Positions 9,102 through 18,385 of a DNA stretch of 23,886 nt are shown piece by piece. The notes below the pieces were generated by a model. The model had not been told where the DNA came from and did not search any database. It saw nothing but the letters and a program-made list of their open reading frames with translations. Origin of the DNA: Chara braunii (taxonomy: Eukaryota; Streptophyta; Charophyceae; Charales; Characeae); contig BFEA01000176.1 in NCBI GenBank assembly GCA_003427395.1, positions 2,066,861-2,090,746 of the forward strand, in the 5' to 3' direction. Numbering within the stretch: position 1 is the first letter of the stretch; the number at the start of each line of letters is the position of its first letter. A program made the position numbers and the translations under genes.

Positions 9102-10487
9102 CAGAACCTCCTGGTTCTGGCTCCTGCCATTCTGGGGAGCAACAGTCCGGTTCCTATTCCCCCGGCAAGTCAAAGTTGAAATACAATGAAAACTCACACA
9201 CACTCCTCCCCATTATGGGTGGGAGGCCTGAGTAGACGGCATTGATTGCTTCCCTGAGGAAGGATGTACCACCTCTCCCCCCTGTTTAGGTTTACCTGTT
9301 GTGCTTTTCGTAAGTCATTTTCCTCGGGTACGCTATAGGAGTCGGCCTTTGTAGCTTGTGTGTACCTAGCTTGAATTCCCGCATTAACCACTTTCTCCTG
9401 CTTTGAACTACGCTCATTGTCTATGTATCTACCTGGTCTGCACTACTATAGTACTGGTATCTATAACTGTTTTTGGCTACCAACGTATAACCTGAGAGTT
9501 CCTCCTGGTAACCTCCTAATCCCTTATCTTCTCCACCTTAGTGAAAACACACCAATTCAGGCTCTGTTGTGTAGGTCTATCCAATCTCAAACCCCTAAAC
9601 CCTAAGGCCTTGGCTATAGCTTACATTTTGTCTGCTTGACAGCCCCTGGCCTCCACTTTCTCTTCCTGTGCCTTTTCATAAGGAAATCTTGTTTCCTGTG
9701 ACCTTCCTTGGCCTCCGCTGACCCTTCTGCTCTGTCCGCCGTGGACTAATGAGGTGTTATACGGTCTGTGTGTCCCTCCTGCAGCCCTCCCGAATCTGCA
9801 ATACCATTCCTAGCCTTGAAGAAATGCACTCTTTCAACCTTGTTTGTGTAGGTCTGTCCAAGCCCTGAACCTCAAATCTTTAATCTCGGAAACTTGCTTC
9901 CTTTGCTCCGTTCCTTTGTCACTCCCGCGCCCGTTACGTCTGGGTTTAGCAGGTGACACCTGATTGACTCCGGTTTGTTTTGCAGCCCGTTGCCGCCTTT
10001 CTGTACTGCCTAATGGTTCTCTCTTCCGCCCTTTCTTTGGTTGTTGTCCCCAGTTCTCCTATAGGCTCTTCGTACGTTCCAGTATTCCTCTACCTCTGAC
10101 CTTTCGTGGGGACCGTGTCGAAGCCTTTCGCCTGCACCAGAATCAGCTATTCCCAGAATGGCCGACATTGGGGGTGGATTAGTCCGGATGAGTTGTGGAG
10201 GGGGTGCTCTGGGAGGGGAGACGGATNAGGAGCGGGGCTGATGTGCTTGTCATGGGGCTCTATAGGTTGCTTTCGGGAATGTCAGGCTGTCCCGAAATGG
10301 CCGACATTGAGGGTGGATTAGTCCGGAGGAGTTGTGGATGGGGTGCTCTGGGAGGGGAGATGGATGAGGAGCGGCGCTGCTGTGCTTGTCATGGGGCTCC
10401 ATAGGTTGCTGGAGGGATGTCGGGCTGCGTTTTTGGGGGGTGGTGATAATGGAGCGGTGTGGTTGGAGACGGGTTGTGTTTTCTTAT
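9102..10487 (-). other. LINE 3' untranslated region
   Basis: About 1.4 kb between the ORF2 stop and the tail, with no coding region I can support on either strand. It contains the 139-bp tandem duplication at 10152-10428. A 17-base word (tgtgtaggtctRtccaa) occurs at 9568-9584 and 9845-9861. A two-unit telomere-like string (cccctaaaccctaa) lies at 9592-9605. Confidence 0.8.
10152..10428. repeat. 139-bp tandem duplication in the LINE 3' UTR
   Basis: Copy 1 is 10152-10290 and copy 2 is 10291-10428. Shared words at constant 139-base spacing include ggccgacattg, ggtggattagtccgga, ggtgctctgggagggga, gtgcttgtcatggggct and ataggttgct. The copies are visibly diverged, with scattered substitutions and one N at 10227, so the duplication is not a fresh assembly artefact. 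Confidence 0.9.
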
Positions 10488-12155
10488 CTATGCAGAGTCC
10501 ATGCTTATAACAAATGAGTCTGGTATGGTATTGAAGGATTCTAGACTGGAATGGTCAGCCAATGGCAGGTCCTCCCAGAGGGTGAAAACTAGGCTGTGTC
10601 CTTTAATTTGTNCTATTTTCCCTTTCGNCAGATAGTTTTCTTCGAATTTTAGCTTGAAATCCTTTGAGGACGGTTCATTGGCTTNCATTCTCCTCCTTAC
10701 TTGTCTCCATAAGACTCGGTATTCGGTTTCAATCTGCTNTTGCAATAGGTGNCAGGCTTCCTTTACATGCATTGGTTGCTTTTCTATTGTTTCTTGGCAC
10801 CTTTTTCTCCATATGGCCCAGAGTGTTGCTTTTCTAAGTATCTGGAAGAAGTTGGATTGGAGTGGGTTCNAGTCTTCCGGAGTTGTAAAACCCAGCAACA
10901 GGAGGGTGGGATTTGCANTTAGAACCGTAGATNTGACNGAGTTCCATAACTTGGATATTTTNTCCCAAATTGGTTGTATCTTTGGACAGAGAAGGAAGCA
11001 GTGAAAGAGATTCTCTGGTTGTCCCTCGGAGCAGTTGGCACAAAGTTCTTTCAGTGGGTTTCTGTCTTCTTTTCTTCTTCTAACATTCAGCCATTGGTTG
11101 AGGGGGATGGCTAAGTATAGCATTAGCCATTGTAGGCTCCTGAACTTGGGGGGTTGTAGAGAGACGATTTGGTTCCATGGAATCTGAACTAATCTTTCCG
11201 GGTCTACCTCTAGATGCTTCCACCAGCGTTCTGCTATGACCGGTTCTGGATCCACTGATTTACGTCTTAGCCTGTATCCTAGTCTAGTTGTGTAGCGTAT
11301 GATGTTAAACTTAAGATTAATACCTGAAGGGCTCTGCTTGAGGTTCCATGCCCATTCTGCGGGGTCCACTTCTAAATCCTCTTGTGCCGTTTGGGGGTGA
11401 AAAAGGGTGAGTTCGTCATTTTCTATTACTTTCCTTAGTTGGTCTTCCCTGACTGAGATCTGTGCTACGGAGTCTTTACTAATTTTGCTTATGTCCATAC
11501 CTGGTTCTTCTTGCCTATGCATGGTGAAGTTGTACCAGTTGTCTTTTCCATCTATTCTTCCAACGAAGGCTAGAGCATGTTCCCGGTGGGTGATTTGTGG
11601 CATTATTGCCCAGTCTCCTATTGTCCATTGTCTGTCTTTTTGGAAGACAGGGGTCCATTCAGCTGGTATGGCGCTTAGCATTTGTTGGAGATTTTGGGCC
11701 AGGTTGTGGCTCCCTTTGAGCTTGCCTCGGAGCTGCTTGTCGCTCACCCATTCTTTCTTTTCTTGGTCCCAGATATCCTTGATTTGCCAAACCCCTTTTT
11801 CCAACCACTTCCCCCATTTTGAATCCTTTGCGGTAAGAGTAAAGGGCGTTCCATTGCTGGAAAGTATCCAAGGATTACAAAAAAGGGGTTGCCTCAATAT
11901 CTCTTCTCTGGTGCGCGGTTGTCTGACCTTTGCTGGGAATATTTCTCTCCATGCTTGGAGTATTGTGCCCCAGAATTTTAATCGTGGGTCATTCTCTAAA
12001 GCTCTTTTTTTCATCGTCCAAGACTTACTCATAATCCAGAAGGTACCCTGCATGTTTTCTGGTGTGGTGTATATTGGTAGCTGTTGCAAGGCTTGTAGGG
12101 CTAGGGGTTGCCACGAAAGTCTAGGGTTGTTTATTAGCTTCAGGATCCATTTGGA
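10488..12155 (-). CDS. LINE ORF2, C-terminal part with Cys/His motif
   Basis: This is the continuation of ORF2 in the same frame as the RT, after a single TAA at 12156-12158. The segment is about 550 residues and ends in a natural stop at 10488. It has Trp-rich, basic stretches typical of the region after the RT thumb. A zinc-like motif, CANCSEGQPENLFHCFLLC (C-x2-C-x9-H-x4-C), corresponds to the conserved CCHC near the C-terminus of L1-type ORF2 (zf-RVT in plant LINEs). Its role is nucleic-acid binding during target-primed reverse transcription. Several Ns make residues uncertain after the motif. No RNase H motif is visible. Confidence 0.88.
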   Translation of the reverse strand, partial: SKWILKLINNPRLSWQPLALQALQQLPIYTTPENMQGTFWIMSKSWTMKKRALENDPRLKFWGTILQAWREIFPAKVRQPRTREEILRQPLFCNPWILSSNGTPFTLTAKDSKWGKWLEKGVWQIKDIWDQEKKEWVSDKQLRGKLKGSHNLAQNLQQMLSAIPAEWTPVFQKDRQWTIGDWAIMPQITHREHALAFVGRIDGKDNWYNFTMHRQEEPGMDISKISKDSVAQISVREDQLRKVIENDELTLFHPQTAQEDLEVDPAEWAWNLKQSPSGINLKFNIIRYTTRLGYRLRRKSVDPEPVIAERWWKHLEVDPERLVQIPWNQIVSLQPPKFRSLQWLMLYLAIPLNQWLNVRRRKEDRNPLKELCANCSEGQPENLFHCFLLCPKIQPIWXKISKLWNXVXSTVLXANPTLLLLGFTTPEDXNPLQSNFFQILRKATLWAIWRKRCQETIEKQPMHVKEAXHLLQXQIETEYRVLWRQVRRRMXANEPSSKDFKLKFEENYLXKGKIXQIKGHSLVFTLWEDLPLADHSSLESFNTIPDSFVISMDSA

Positions 12156-13802
12156 TTAAATCGCTTTTATTTGAGTTGTCGGGTCCAGAATCCCAAGACC
12201 CCCTTGGTTCTTTTCCCTAGTAACATATTGCCATGCTACCTTTGTGATGAAATGTTGTTTGGAGGCATCTCCTGTCCANAGGAAAGNCGAGGCTTTCCTT
12301 TGTGTTTCTTTTAATGCNCTTTGGATCGGGGCCCAGAAGGCNNCCACATACCACATCATTGAAAATATTGATGCGTTGAGTATTAGAGCGCGNCCGAACA
12401 GCGAGGTGTGTATCCTTNCCCAGGCATTCAGCTTGCTTGTCATTTTTGCCAGTATGCTCGGTGCCATTTCCATCGCAGCACCAGATTCTGTCATTTGTAT
12501 TCCTAGGACCNTGATGGGGTCATTGGGGTCGGTCCAGATCATGCCCTCCGGAGTGTTTGCTGGCACTTCCCGGTTGTCCGCTGTTATCCACCAGCCTGTT
12601 GTTTTCTGCCAGTTAATACGCATTTCGGATGCTAATTGGAATGCGCACATAGCTTTGGTAAGGGACTGAAAGGATGAGGAGGATGCTCTTATTAGTACTG
12701 TCATGTCATCCGCGAAAAGAATAGTAGGCGGGATACGAAGGCAGCCAGGATTTTCCTCTAGTGGATCGGTTAGCCTATGGATGGAGGGGTCCTTTCTTAG
12801 GAATGATGCTATGGCCTCCATTATGAAGAGGAAGATTGGCGCTGCCAGGGGGTCACCCTGTCTAACGGATCGGGACATCTTGTATGTTTCGAAGATATGT
12901 CCGTTTACTTGTACAACTCCTAGGGCGTCATTATAGAGTACTCTCACCCATTTCCTGAAGTTAGGGCCCACTCCCATTGTTTCCATGCATTGTTGTAGGA
13001 AGTCCCAGTTCACTTGATCGTAGGCTTTTTCAAAATCGAAGAATAGGATGGTTGCGTTCATCTTTTTGTCTTTAATGTATCTTACTGATTCGGCGAGGGT
13101 CATTATGTTATCTAGGATGAATCTGCCCGGGATGAAGCCTGTTTGGCCTATGTGGAAACAGTTTCTGGTGATCTTTCTTATCCTATTCGCTAAGAGTTTA
13201 GCCAGGATTTTATACGCAACAGTTAGAAGGGTAATCGGCCTGTAGTTTTTGATGTCTGCAGGGTCTCCCTTCTTGTATAGTAGCGTGACTATACCTGTAC
13301 TTAGAGATGGCCCCAGTCCCTCCTTATCCCATGCTGTCCTGATAAAGTTGCTGAATTCTTCTCCAAGCAAGGGCCAAAATGTTTGCCAGAACTCTTTGGA
13401 GAGACCATCCAGGCCTGGCGTTTTCACGGATTTCATGGAATCTAAGGCTTTTTTCAGTTCTTCCTTGGTGACCGGACGGTCCAGCTCTTCTGCCATACTG
13501 GGGGAGATTGTCCTGTCTAGGTGTTTGCAGAATTTTTTTCTGGCTTGCAGGACTGATCCCGGCGTTGGGCTTTCCGTTTTAGTGAAGTATAGTTCTTTGT
13601 AGAAAGATTGCGCTATTTCAAGCATTTTTGATGGGTTGGACGTCAGCCCCTCTTCCCCTCTCAGTTGTTGTATGGCTGAGTTTCTTCCTCTTGATGTGAG
13701 TTTTTGAAAGAAAAACTTGGTCATTTTTTCTCCTTCTTCCCATTCCTTGATTCTTGCCCTCAGTCTCATGCCCTTCGCTCTCCAAGCGTTCCAGTTAGCC
13801 AA
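12156..13802 (-). CDS. LINE ORF2, reverse transcriptase domain
   Basis: Reverse transcriptase of the L1 clade, 548 residues from the first ATG, though the frame is open slightly further upstream (YEELLARARTELANWNAW reads through the junction). Motifs in order are KTPGLDGLSKEFW (about 127-139), KNYRPITLL (185-193), GQTGFIPGRFILDN (219-232), DFEKAYD (256-262, catalytic Asp), RQGDPLAAPIF (314-324) and LFADDMTVL (362-370, catalytic pair). All catalytic residues are intact. It makes cDNA from the LINE RNA at a nicked chromosomal site. The endonuclease lies upstream in a frame offset by one base, and a stop separates the RT from the C-terminal part, so this copy cannot make full ORF2 without recoding. 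Confidence 0.96.
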   Translation of the reverse strand: MANWNAWRAKGMRLRARIKEWEEGEKMTKFFFQKLTSRGRNSAIQQLRGEEGLTSNPSKMLEIAQSFYKELYFTKTESPTPGSVLQARKKFCKHLDRTISPSMAEELDRPVTKEELKKALDSMKSVKTPGLDGLSKEFWQTFWPLLGEEFSNFIRTAWDKEGLGPSLSTGIVTLLYKKGDPADIKNYRPITLLTVAYKILAKLLANRIRKITRNCFHIGQTGFIPGRFILDNIMTLAESVRYIKDKKMNATILFFDFEKAYDQVNWDFLQQCMETMGVGPNFRKWVRVLYNDALGVVQVNGHIFETYKMSRSVRQGDPLAAPIFLFIMEAIASFLRKDPSIHRLTDPLEENPGCLRIPPTILFADDMTVLIRASSSSFQSLTKAMCAFQLASEMRINWQKTTGWWITADNREVPANTPEGMIWTDPNDPIXVLGIQMTESGAAMEMAPSILAKMTSKLNAWXRIHTSLFXRALILNASIFSMMWYVXAFWAPIQXALKETQRKASXFXWTGDASKQHFITKVAWQYVTREKNQGGLGILDPTTQIKAI

Positions 13803-13819
13803 CTCTGTTCTAGCTCTAG

Positions 13820-14968
13820 CTAGAAGTTCCTCGTAGGTTGTAGCTCCTGGGTTGGTGATTCTGCGAGGTTGACTGCTGCTTCTAGCTCTTTCATGCGTTG
13901 GTTTCTTCTGACTGTCAGTTTTATGGAGGCCGAGGATGCTGCTTTTGATATGTTGTTTACTAGGGTTGGGAAATCTGCATTCTCTCTTTCAGCGAGTATG
14001 CATGCTTGAACAATTTCCTCCTTCAGTTCCGCTTTATTTAATATGGAGTTATTGATCTTGAAGAAACCTGGCCCTTTTTGTAAACCTGGGTCAAATAGAA
14101 GTTCTATGAATATTGGGTTGTGGTCTAGGCCACTGTGGTAGGGTAGTTTTCCTATGCTTATGTTGAGGATGGTCCCTCTGAGTGATTCTGATACTAGGAA
14201 GTAGTCTATCGCGGAGCTTGAGATGTGTTGGGATCTATTTCTTTTTCTATAAGTGATTCTACTAGTTTCTGGGTGTATTGTTCTCAACGGTTCTATTAGG
14301 TTTTTTTCGAGCATAAGGCCATGAATTACCTGGGCCTCTAATTGCCAGGCCGAGTCTCGGTCCCTTTGTGAGACCGAGAGTCTGTCATTCTCTGGATCTA
14401 GGGTAGTGTTCCAGTCTCCTGTTAAAAGTAAGTGTTTTTGTACATCGCAGTTGGCTGCTAGGTTTTGGATGAAGGATTGTCTGTGATGGAAGTCGTTAGG
14501 GGCGTAGACATTTATTAGTTGAAATGCTTCCTCTTTGTAGTTGAAGTGAACCTCTATCCATCTTCCATTGAGTAGGTCCAGCTTGCTCTCTATTATCTGA
14601 ATTTGGTTGGCCGCTTTTGATTTTTGGTGCCATAGGACTGCTGTTCCGGCTGATCCTGTTCTCGGTGACGGGGCCCAGAGCCCAGCTCGTACAAATTTTA
14701 GTCTGGCTGTAATTTTATTAATTATGGCTTTGTGATCTTGAGAGTCTGACAGATGCGTTTCTTGCAGGCAAACTATGTCTGGTGGGTTCCTTGTAAACCA
14801 GTTCATGTAGTTGACCATGTTGTCCCATTTATGTGTGTTGGTTAATATTGATGCTAGCCCATTAACATTCCANGAAAACACNGACAATTCAGGNTNTTTG
14901 TGTTTGACTACAAAATGGTTGGATTGGCACCCCCNATGGTTGCCCATTGGCTGGAGTGGTGCCGTCAT
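13820..14968 (-). CDS. LINE ORF2, apurinic-type endonuclease domain
   Basis: The endonuclease/exonuclease/phosphatase-fold domain that nicks target DNA for LINE insertion (382 residues). Motifs are WNVNGL (33-38), LQETH (68-72, metal-binding Glu), NVYAPND (153-159), GDWNTTLDP (184-192), SAIDYFLVS (252-260) and SGLDHNP (279-285, with the catalytic Asp-His). The ATG at 14966-14968 is the first in frame after an upstream stop and lies 47 bases after the ORF1 stop. The last dozen residues are out of the true frame, because a one-base shift near 13850-13860 moves the reading into the frame continuing to the RT. Ns affect codons 12, 25, 29 and 32. Confidence 0.95.
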   Translation of the reverse strand: MTAPLQPMGNHXGCQSNHFVVKHKXPELXVFXWNVNGLASILTNTHKWDNMVNYMNWFTRNPPDIVCLQETHLSDSQDHKAIINKITARLKFVRAGLWAPSPRTGSAGTAVLWHQKSKAANQIQIIESKLDLLNGRWIEVHFNYKEEAFQLINVYAPNDFHHRQSFIQNLAANCDVQKHLLLTGDWNTTLDPENDRLSVSQRDRDSAWQLEAQVIHGLMLEKNLIEPLRTIHPETSRITYRKRNRSQHISSSAIDYFLVSESLRGTILNISIGKLPYHSGLDHNPIFIELLFDPGLQKGPGFFKINNSILNKAELKEEIVQACILAERENADFPTLVNNISKAASSASIKLTVRRNQRMKELEAAVNLAESPTQELQPTRNF

Positions 14969-15015
14969 GGAATTGTTAGATGGGCGTACATTCCCTTATT
15001 TGTTTCATTAGCGGC

Positions 15016-15909
15016 TTAGTTGAAAGGGGATTCGTTGTAGTGGGCGTGGCGAACCTTGACCTGGTGGGCCTTTGTTTCCAAGACCCGGTTCAGCTGTTCC
15101 TCCCTGTCCTCAAAGACTTTGTTCCCCTCGACTATAGAGGCTGAGACTGCCACACGTTCTGCGGGAATTTCTCCCCCTAAGAGACCATATGGTATGGCCT
15201 GCAGAACCTTCCAAGGTTTCCAAACAATGTGGTCCATGAGCTGGGCTTCCATTGAGTAGTGCACCATGTAGGGTCTCAAGTCACTGATCAGAATGTCCCC
15301 TGTGTGTTCCAGCCATTCGTTCCTCCATTCTTCTTTTGAACCAAGGATGTGAGCTGATACCGGTGNATCTTTGGAGATGTTGGCGGCAAGAACCCTNTTN
15401 GAGGGGCTTGCCAAGGCTATGAGAGACCAGGATTTGACTACAGCAATTTCCCAGTCCCCATGCTCCTCGTTCCAGCGGTAAGGCAGAACTACTNTTTTTT
15501 TGCACCCCCCCTTTGCCTCCAATCTTGCTGCTGTGAAAATCTCAGCATTCAGTCCCAGGGTTAGGCCTTGTAGATTGACCGTGTNGTCTGCTGTTTCTCT
15601 GTTCTGGTCCCTGAGCGTTGTGATCTGGGCTTGCAGTATTTCTTTCTGTCTGTCGAGGTCCTCTCTTGTGCTCAGTTGGACAACCTCTCCTGTGTTCCAT
15701 TCCACCTGTGTTGGGTTGTTTGGGTTCCTTTGCTCTCTCCCCTCCCTTGGATTTCTTGCTCGGGTGTATACAATCTGCGTTTGTGTAAGTCTTGGGCCAT
15801 TGAAAGGCAAACTGCGTGTTTGCTGTCTGCCCCCCTTCCTGGTCCAGTCTGTTCCCGTAGCGTTCTGCGAAAAAATCAGACAGTTCCTGCTCCTTTTCCA
15901 GTATTTCAT
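15016..15909 (-). CDS. LINE ORF1, C-terminal region in the +1 frame
   Basis: This frame is open for 297 codons, overlapping the end of the upstream ORF1 frame by 368 bases (15542-15909). The first part of the overlap is ambiguous, but from about STREDLDRQKEILQAQITTL (coiled-coil-like) it looks like real protein, followed by a folded-looking region (VVLPYRWNEEHGDWEIAVVKSW, WLEHTGDILISDLRPYMVHY, VWKPWKVLQAIPYGLLGGEI). I recognise no family. It is most likely the C-terminal domain of ORF1, displaced by a one-base indel. A separate small ORF or programmed +1 frameshifting is an alternative. The endonuclease ORF follows after 47 bases. Confidence 0.7.
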   Translation of the reverse strand: MKYWKRSRNCLIFSQNATGTDWTRKGGRQQTRSLPFNGPRLTQTQIVYTRARNPREGREQRNPNNPTQVEWNTGEVVQLSTREDLDRQKEILQAQITTLRDQNRETADXTVNLQGLTLGLNAEIFTAARLEAKGGCKKXVVLPYRWNEEHGDWEIAVVKSWSLIALASPXXRVLAANISKDXPVSAHILGSKEEWRNEWLEHTGDILISDLRPYMVHYSMEAQLMDHIVWKPWKVLQAIPYGLLGGEIPAERVAVSASIVEGNKVFEDREEQLNRVLETKAHQVKVRHAHYNESPFN

Positions 15910-17884
15910 ATTGATTTTGGGTTGGAACTTGAGTGGTGGATTCTGCCTGGTTAAAGGTGAAGTTTTGNAGATTGAGGAGGTGCCTTTTGTGTGCTACTCT
16001 GATTTCGAATTCTACTTCTCTTTCCCTTTCCAATTTTTTGACATAGTCGTTAAGCCATTGAAGTGAATTTCCCCTTCCTCCTTCTTCATGCTCACCTGGG
16101 TGATCGTCCTGCTGGTCCGTGCTTTCATCCTTTGAGTCCTGGGACATCTTGTCCTTGTCGTCTTCCTCTGCCTGATCGCTGGTTTTGTCTGATTGACCTT
16201 CCGCTGTGAGTTCCCTCCCTTTCACACCCTCGCCCTCTTCCATTTCACCTTGGCTGTCCTCCTCGTTGTCCTTCTCTGTTTTCTCTGTGTCCTCTTGTTC
16301 ACCTTCTTTGGTGTCTGCCTCCATTTTGTCAGCTGTGGAGGGTGATTCATCGATTCTGCTTGCCTTGTTGGTCGTCTGGCTATTTGTTGAGTGGGTTGGG
16401 GCCTCTTGGTCTGCCTTTCTCTTGAGCGGTTTGCCTGCGTTCTCCATGGAGTTCGTTCCTTTTGTGGTGACGGCTTTCTGTCCAGTATTTTGTGTACTCT
16501 CCCCTTGTGCTTTTTCCACACTCAGCACTCTTCCTCTTGCCTGTAAGTTTTCGATGTAAGCCTTTTCTGTTGTGGTCCCTGTTTTGATGAGGTCCTGCCA
16601 AATGTCCTTCCTCTGTTTGTCCTCTATGATTCCTTGTGCATTCAGACATTGCTTCCTTATGAATCCGCCATCTTTGTCCTCGATCTTCTTTGATCCCTTC
16701 TTTTGCCACTGACTCCCATACGGTGGGTAGATGTCTGGTTGGATCGACGGTTTTTCTTCCAATGTCCAGATCCATTTAGGTTCCTCGAGCGTGTCGTCAA
16801 ATACCCAGCCTCTGTAGGCTGGGTCGTTGACGTACCACAGTCCTACCCTTGCATCACATTCAACCAGGTTGGCCTGGATTTGGCCTGGTTTGGTGCGTCT
16901 TTCTCTGTTGAGGGGACAGTTTCTGTCCGTGCCCAGATGGCCTTTCCCCCTGCATCTGAAGCAGCGGGGGTTGTTCTTCGTAGAGAGGAAGACAGACAAT
17001 TTTTGCCCGTTTCTCCTGAAGAACCATACGTTTGGGAATTGTGGAGGGACTCCTGAAGGCACCTGCAGACAAGCGATTCTTGAATTGTGATTAGGCGCTA
17101 AGAAATCCGGACCGGATTCGAACCATCCTATCGCCGGGTTGTTCGGGTATGCCTTTGCCAGCCTTCTCTCTACAAAGCTGTGCAATCCTTCTGGGATATT
17201 GTCAAATTGGATCCAGAAGCTACTCTTCAGCATTGTCTGTTTGTGCCGAGATGCATCAGGCTGAGGTGCTCTTCTGGGTTTCCAACTGGAAACTGTGACC
17301 ACTCCCTTTTTGCATTTCAGGCTGTTGAGGGAGATAAGGTACCTGGCATAGGCTTTGTCCGGACATACTATCATGACTGTGTTTCTTGACCTCCTGTGGT
17401 AAGTGACTTCTGGTTCTGTTCCTGGTATCTCTTCCAGGGCGCGGAGTGTATCCCTTACCCAGGTATGTTTCTCATTTGGCAACATGTCTGAACACTTCAA
17501 AGGGAAGTTGAATAAAACTGCATGCTTTTCAAACACTTCGTTGCAGCTTGCTTCGTCTTCTTCTGGGTATTCCCAGATTTCTACTGTTTGGCTCTCTCCT
17601 TCTTGCTCGGCTGGGAGTGATTCTTTGGTGATGTTGACTTTGGCTTTTACTTGTGTGCTTGAGATCAGGAAATCCATTGCCCTTTGACTCAGAGTTTTGT
17701 GGGGTGAGTTTGACGAGTCCTGTAACGTTTCCGTTGAGTGCGCTTGTGAAGCAGACTGTCGGGCGTTTGATCCTTGTCGTGGTTGTCTCGTTTGGGTGGG
17801 TGAGACTGGAGGCTCTGGGTTGTCCTTCGAGTTGGGTGGTCTTCCTCCCTTCACGGCGACTACTTCGGCGAACGACTTGGCCAT
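15542..17884 (-). CDS. LINE ORF1 protein with zinc knuckle
   Basis: 780 residues, probably an RNA-binding chaperone for the LINE ribonucleoprotein. The ATG at 17882-17884 has A at -3 and G at +4, a strong eukaryotic start. The N-terminus begins MAKSFAEVVAVKGGRPP, like plant LINE and Gag-like proteins. Residues about 100-205 resemble the DUF4283 / RRM-like part of plant LINE proteins (VMIVCPDKAYARYLISL). One zinc knuckle is at 308-323, C-x2-C-x4-H-x6-C, with wider final spacing than the usual x4. Residues about 480-625 are very acidic and Glu/Asp/Lys-rich, probably disordered. A charged helix (NDYVKKLEREREVEFEIRV) follows. The last 120 or so residues overlap the other open frame and may not be authentic. 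Confidence 0.85.
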   Translation of the reverse strand: MAKSFAEVVAVKGGRPPNSKDNPEPPVSPTQTRQPRQGSNARQSASQAHSTETLQDSSNSPHKTLSQRAMDFLISSTQVKAKVNITKESLPAEQEGESQTVEIWEYPEEDEASCNEVFEKHAVLFNFPLKCSDMLPNEKHTWVRDTLRALEEIPGTEPEVTYHRRSRNTVMIVCPDKAYARYLISLNSLKCKKGVVTVSSWKPRRAPQPDASRHKQTMLKSSFWIQFDNIPEGLHSFVERRLAKAYPNNPAIGWFESGPDFLAPNHNSRIACLQVPSGVPPQFPNVWFFRRNGQKLSVFLSTKNNPRCFRCRGKGHLGTDRNCPLNRERRTKPGQIQANLVECDARVGLWYVNDPAYRGWVFDDTLEEPKWIWTLEEKPSIQPDIYPPYGSQWQKKGSKKIEDKDGGFIRKQCLNAQGIIEDKQRKDIWQDLIKTGTTTEKAYIENLQARGRVLSVEKAQGESTQNTGQKAVTTKGTNSMENAGKPLKRKADQEAPTHSTNSQTTNKASRIDESPSTADKMEADTKEGEQEDTEKTEKDNEEDSQGEMEEGEGVKGRELTAEGQSDKTSDQAEEDDKDKMSQDSKDESTDQQDDHPGEHEEGGRGNSLQWLNDYVKKLEREREVEFEIRVAHKRHLLNXQNFTFNQAESTTQVPTQNQYEILEKEQELSDFFAERYGNRLDQEGGQTANTQFAFQWPKTYTNADCIHPSKKSKGGERAKEPKQPNTGGMEHRRGCPTEHKRGPRQTERNTASPDHNAQGPEQRNSRXHGQSTRPNPGTEC

Positions 17885-18325
17885 AGTGAGAATTAAGGTT
17901 GGAAGACAGTTTCCGGCCTTAGATGTGTGACTCTCCTTGGTTCTCTTAGGCCTGCGCTTCTCCTATCCGCCTGGAGATGAAGCGCTCGGCACCGGATTCC
18001 CGACAGAAGGGTGAAAAGTGGTGAGTCGAGCCTGGGATCGAATCCTAGTTGGTAACCAGCAGAGTTTTGTGTTGGGTTTGTCTCCTCGCTTGGGAAGCCT
18101 GAGCTCTGGTTGTGACGGGGGGAATGGGGTGTTGTGTGTGACAGAAGCTGCGACAAACGAATCGTGAATGGTGGAATGAATGATTAAGGAGGGGAGATGA
18201 ATATAAAGTCGGTAAGCTTAATGTTAACAAATAACGTTAACAAGTTAAATTAATAATGAAGGGTAAAAAAAACGTGACAAACAGATTCTTTAATGTGACA
18301 AAGAATAATATCGAAAGTTAAAGGA

Positions 18326-18385
18326 CATAATAATGAATAATAATAATGAATAATAATAATGACTAATAATAATGAATAATAATAA
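18326..18385. repeat. AAT-rich microsatellite
   Basis: About 60 bases of AAT/AATG units (aataataataatg pattern, slightly interrupted) in the LINE 5' UTR. On the sense strand this is ATT-rich. It is similar in composition to the AAT units of the LINE tail. Confidence 0.9.

Noticed and set aside
9592-9605. Telomere-like CCCTAAA units
   Set aside because: Only about two units inside the LINE 3' UTR; no array, so likely chance.
11407-12159. Plus-strand open frame of 250 codons
   Set aside because: It is antisense to ORF2 of the LINE. The minus-strand frame has clear family motifs and this one has none.
15500-16066. Plus-strand hydrophobic open frame of 188 codons
   Set aside because: It is a shadow of the LINE ORF1 on the opposite strand; the apparent membrane-like composition comes from the antisense of acidic, charged codons.
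18032-18048. tRNA T-arm-like stem-loop (ctggg / cctag around atcgaat)
   Set aside because: No matching acceptor, D-arm or anticodon arm could be found on either strand at tRNA distance, so it is not a tRNA gene.
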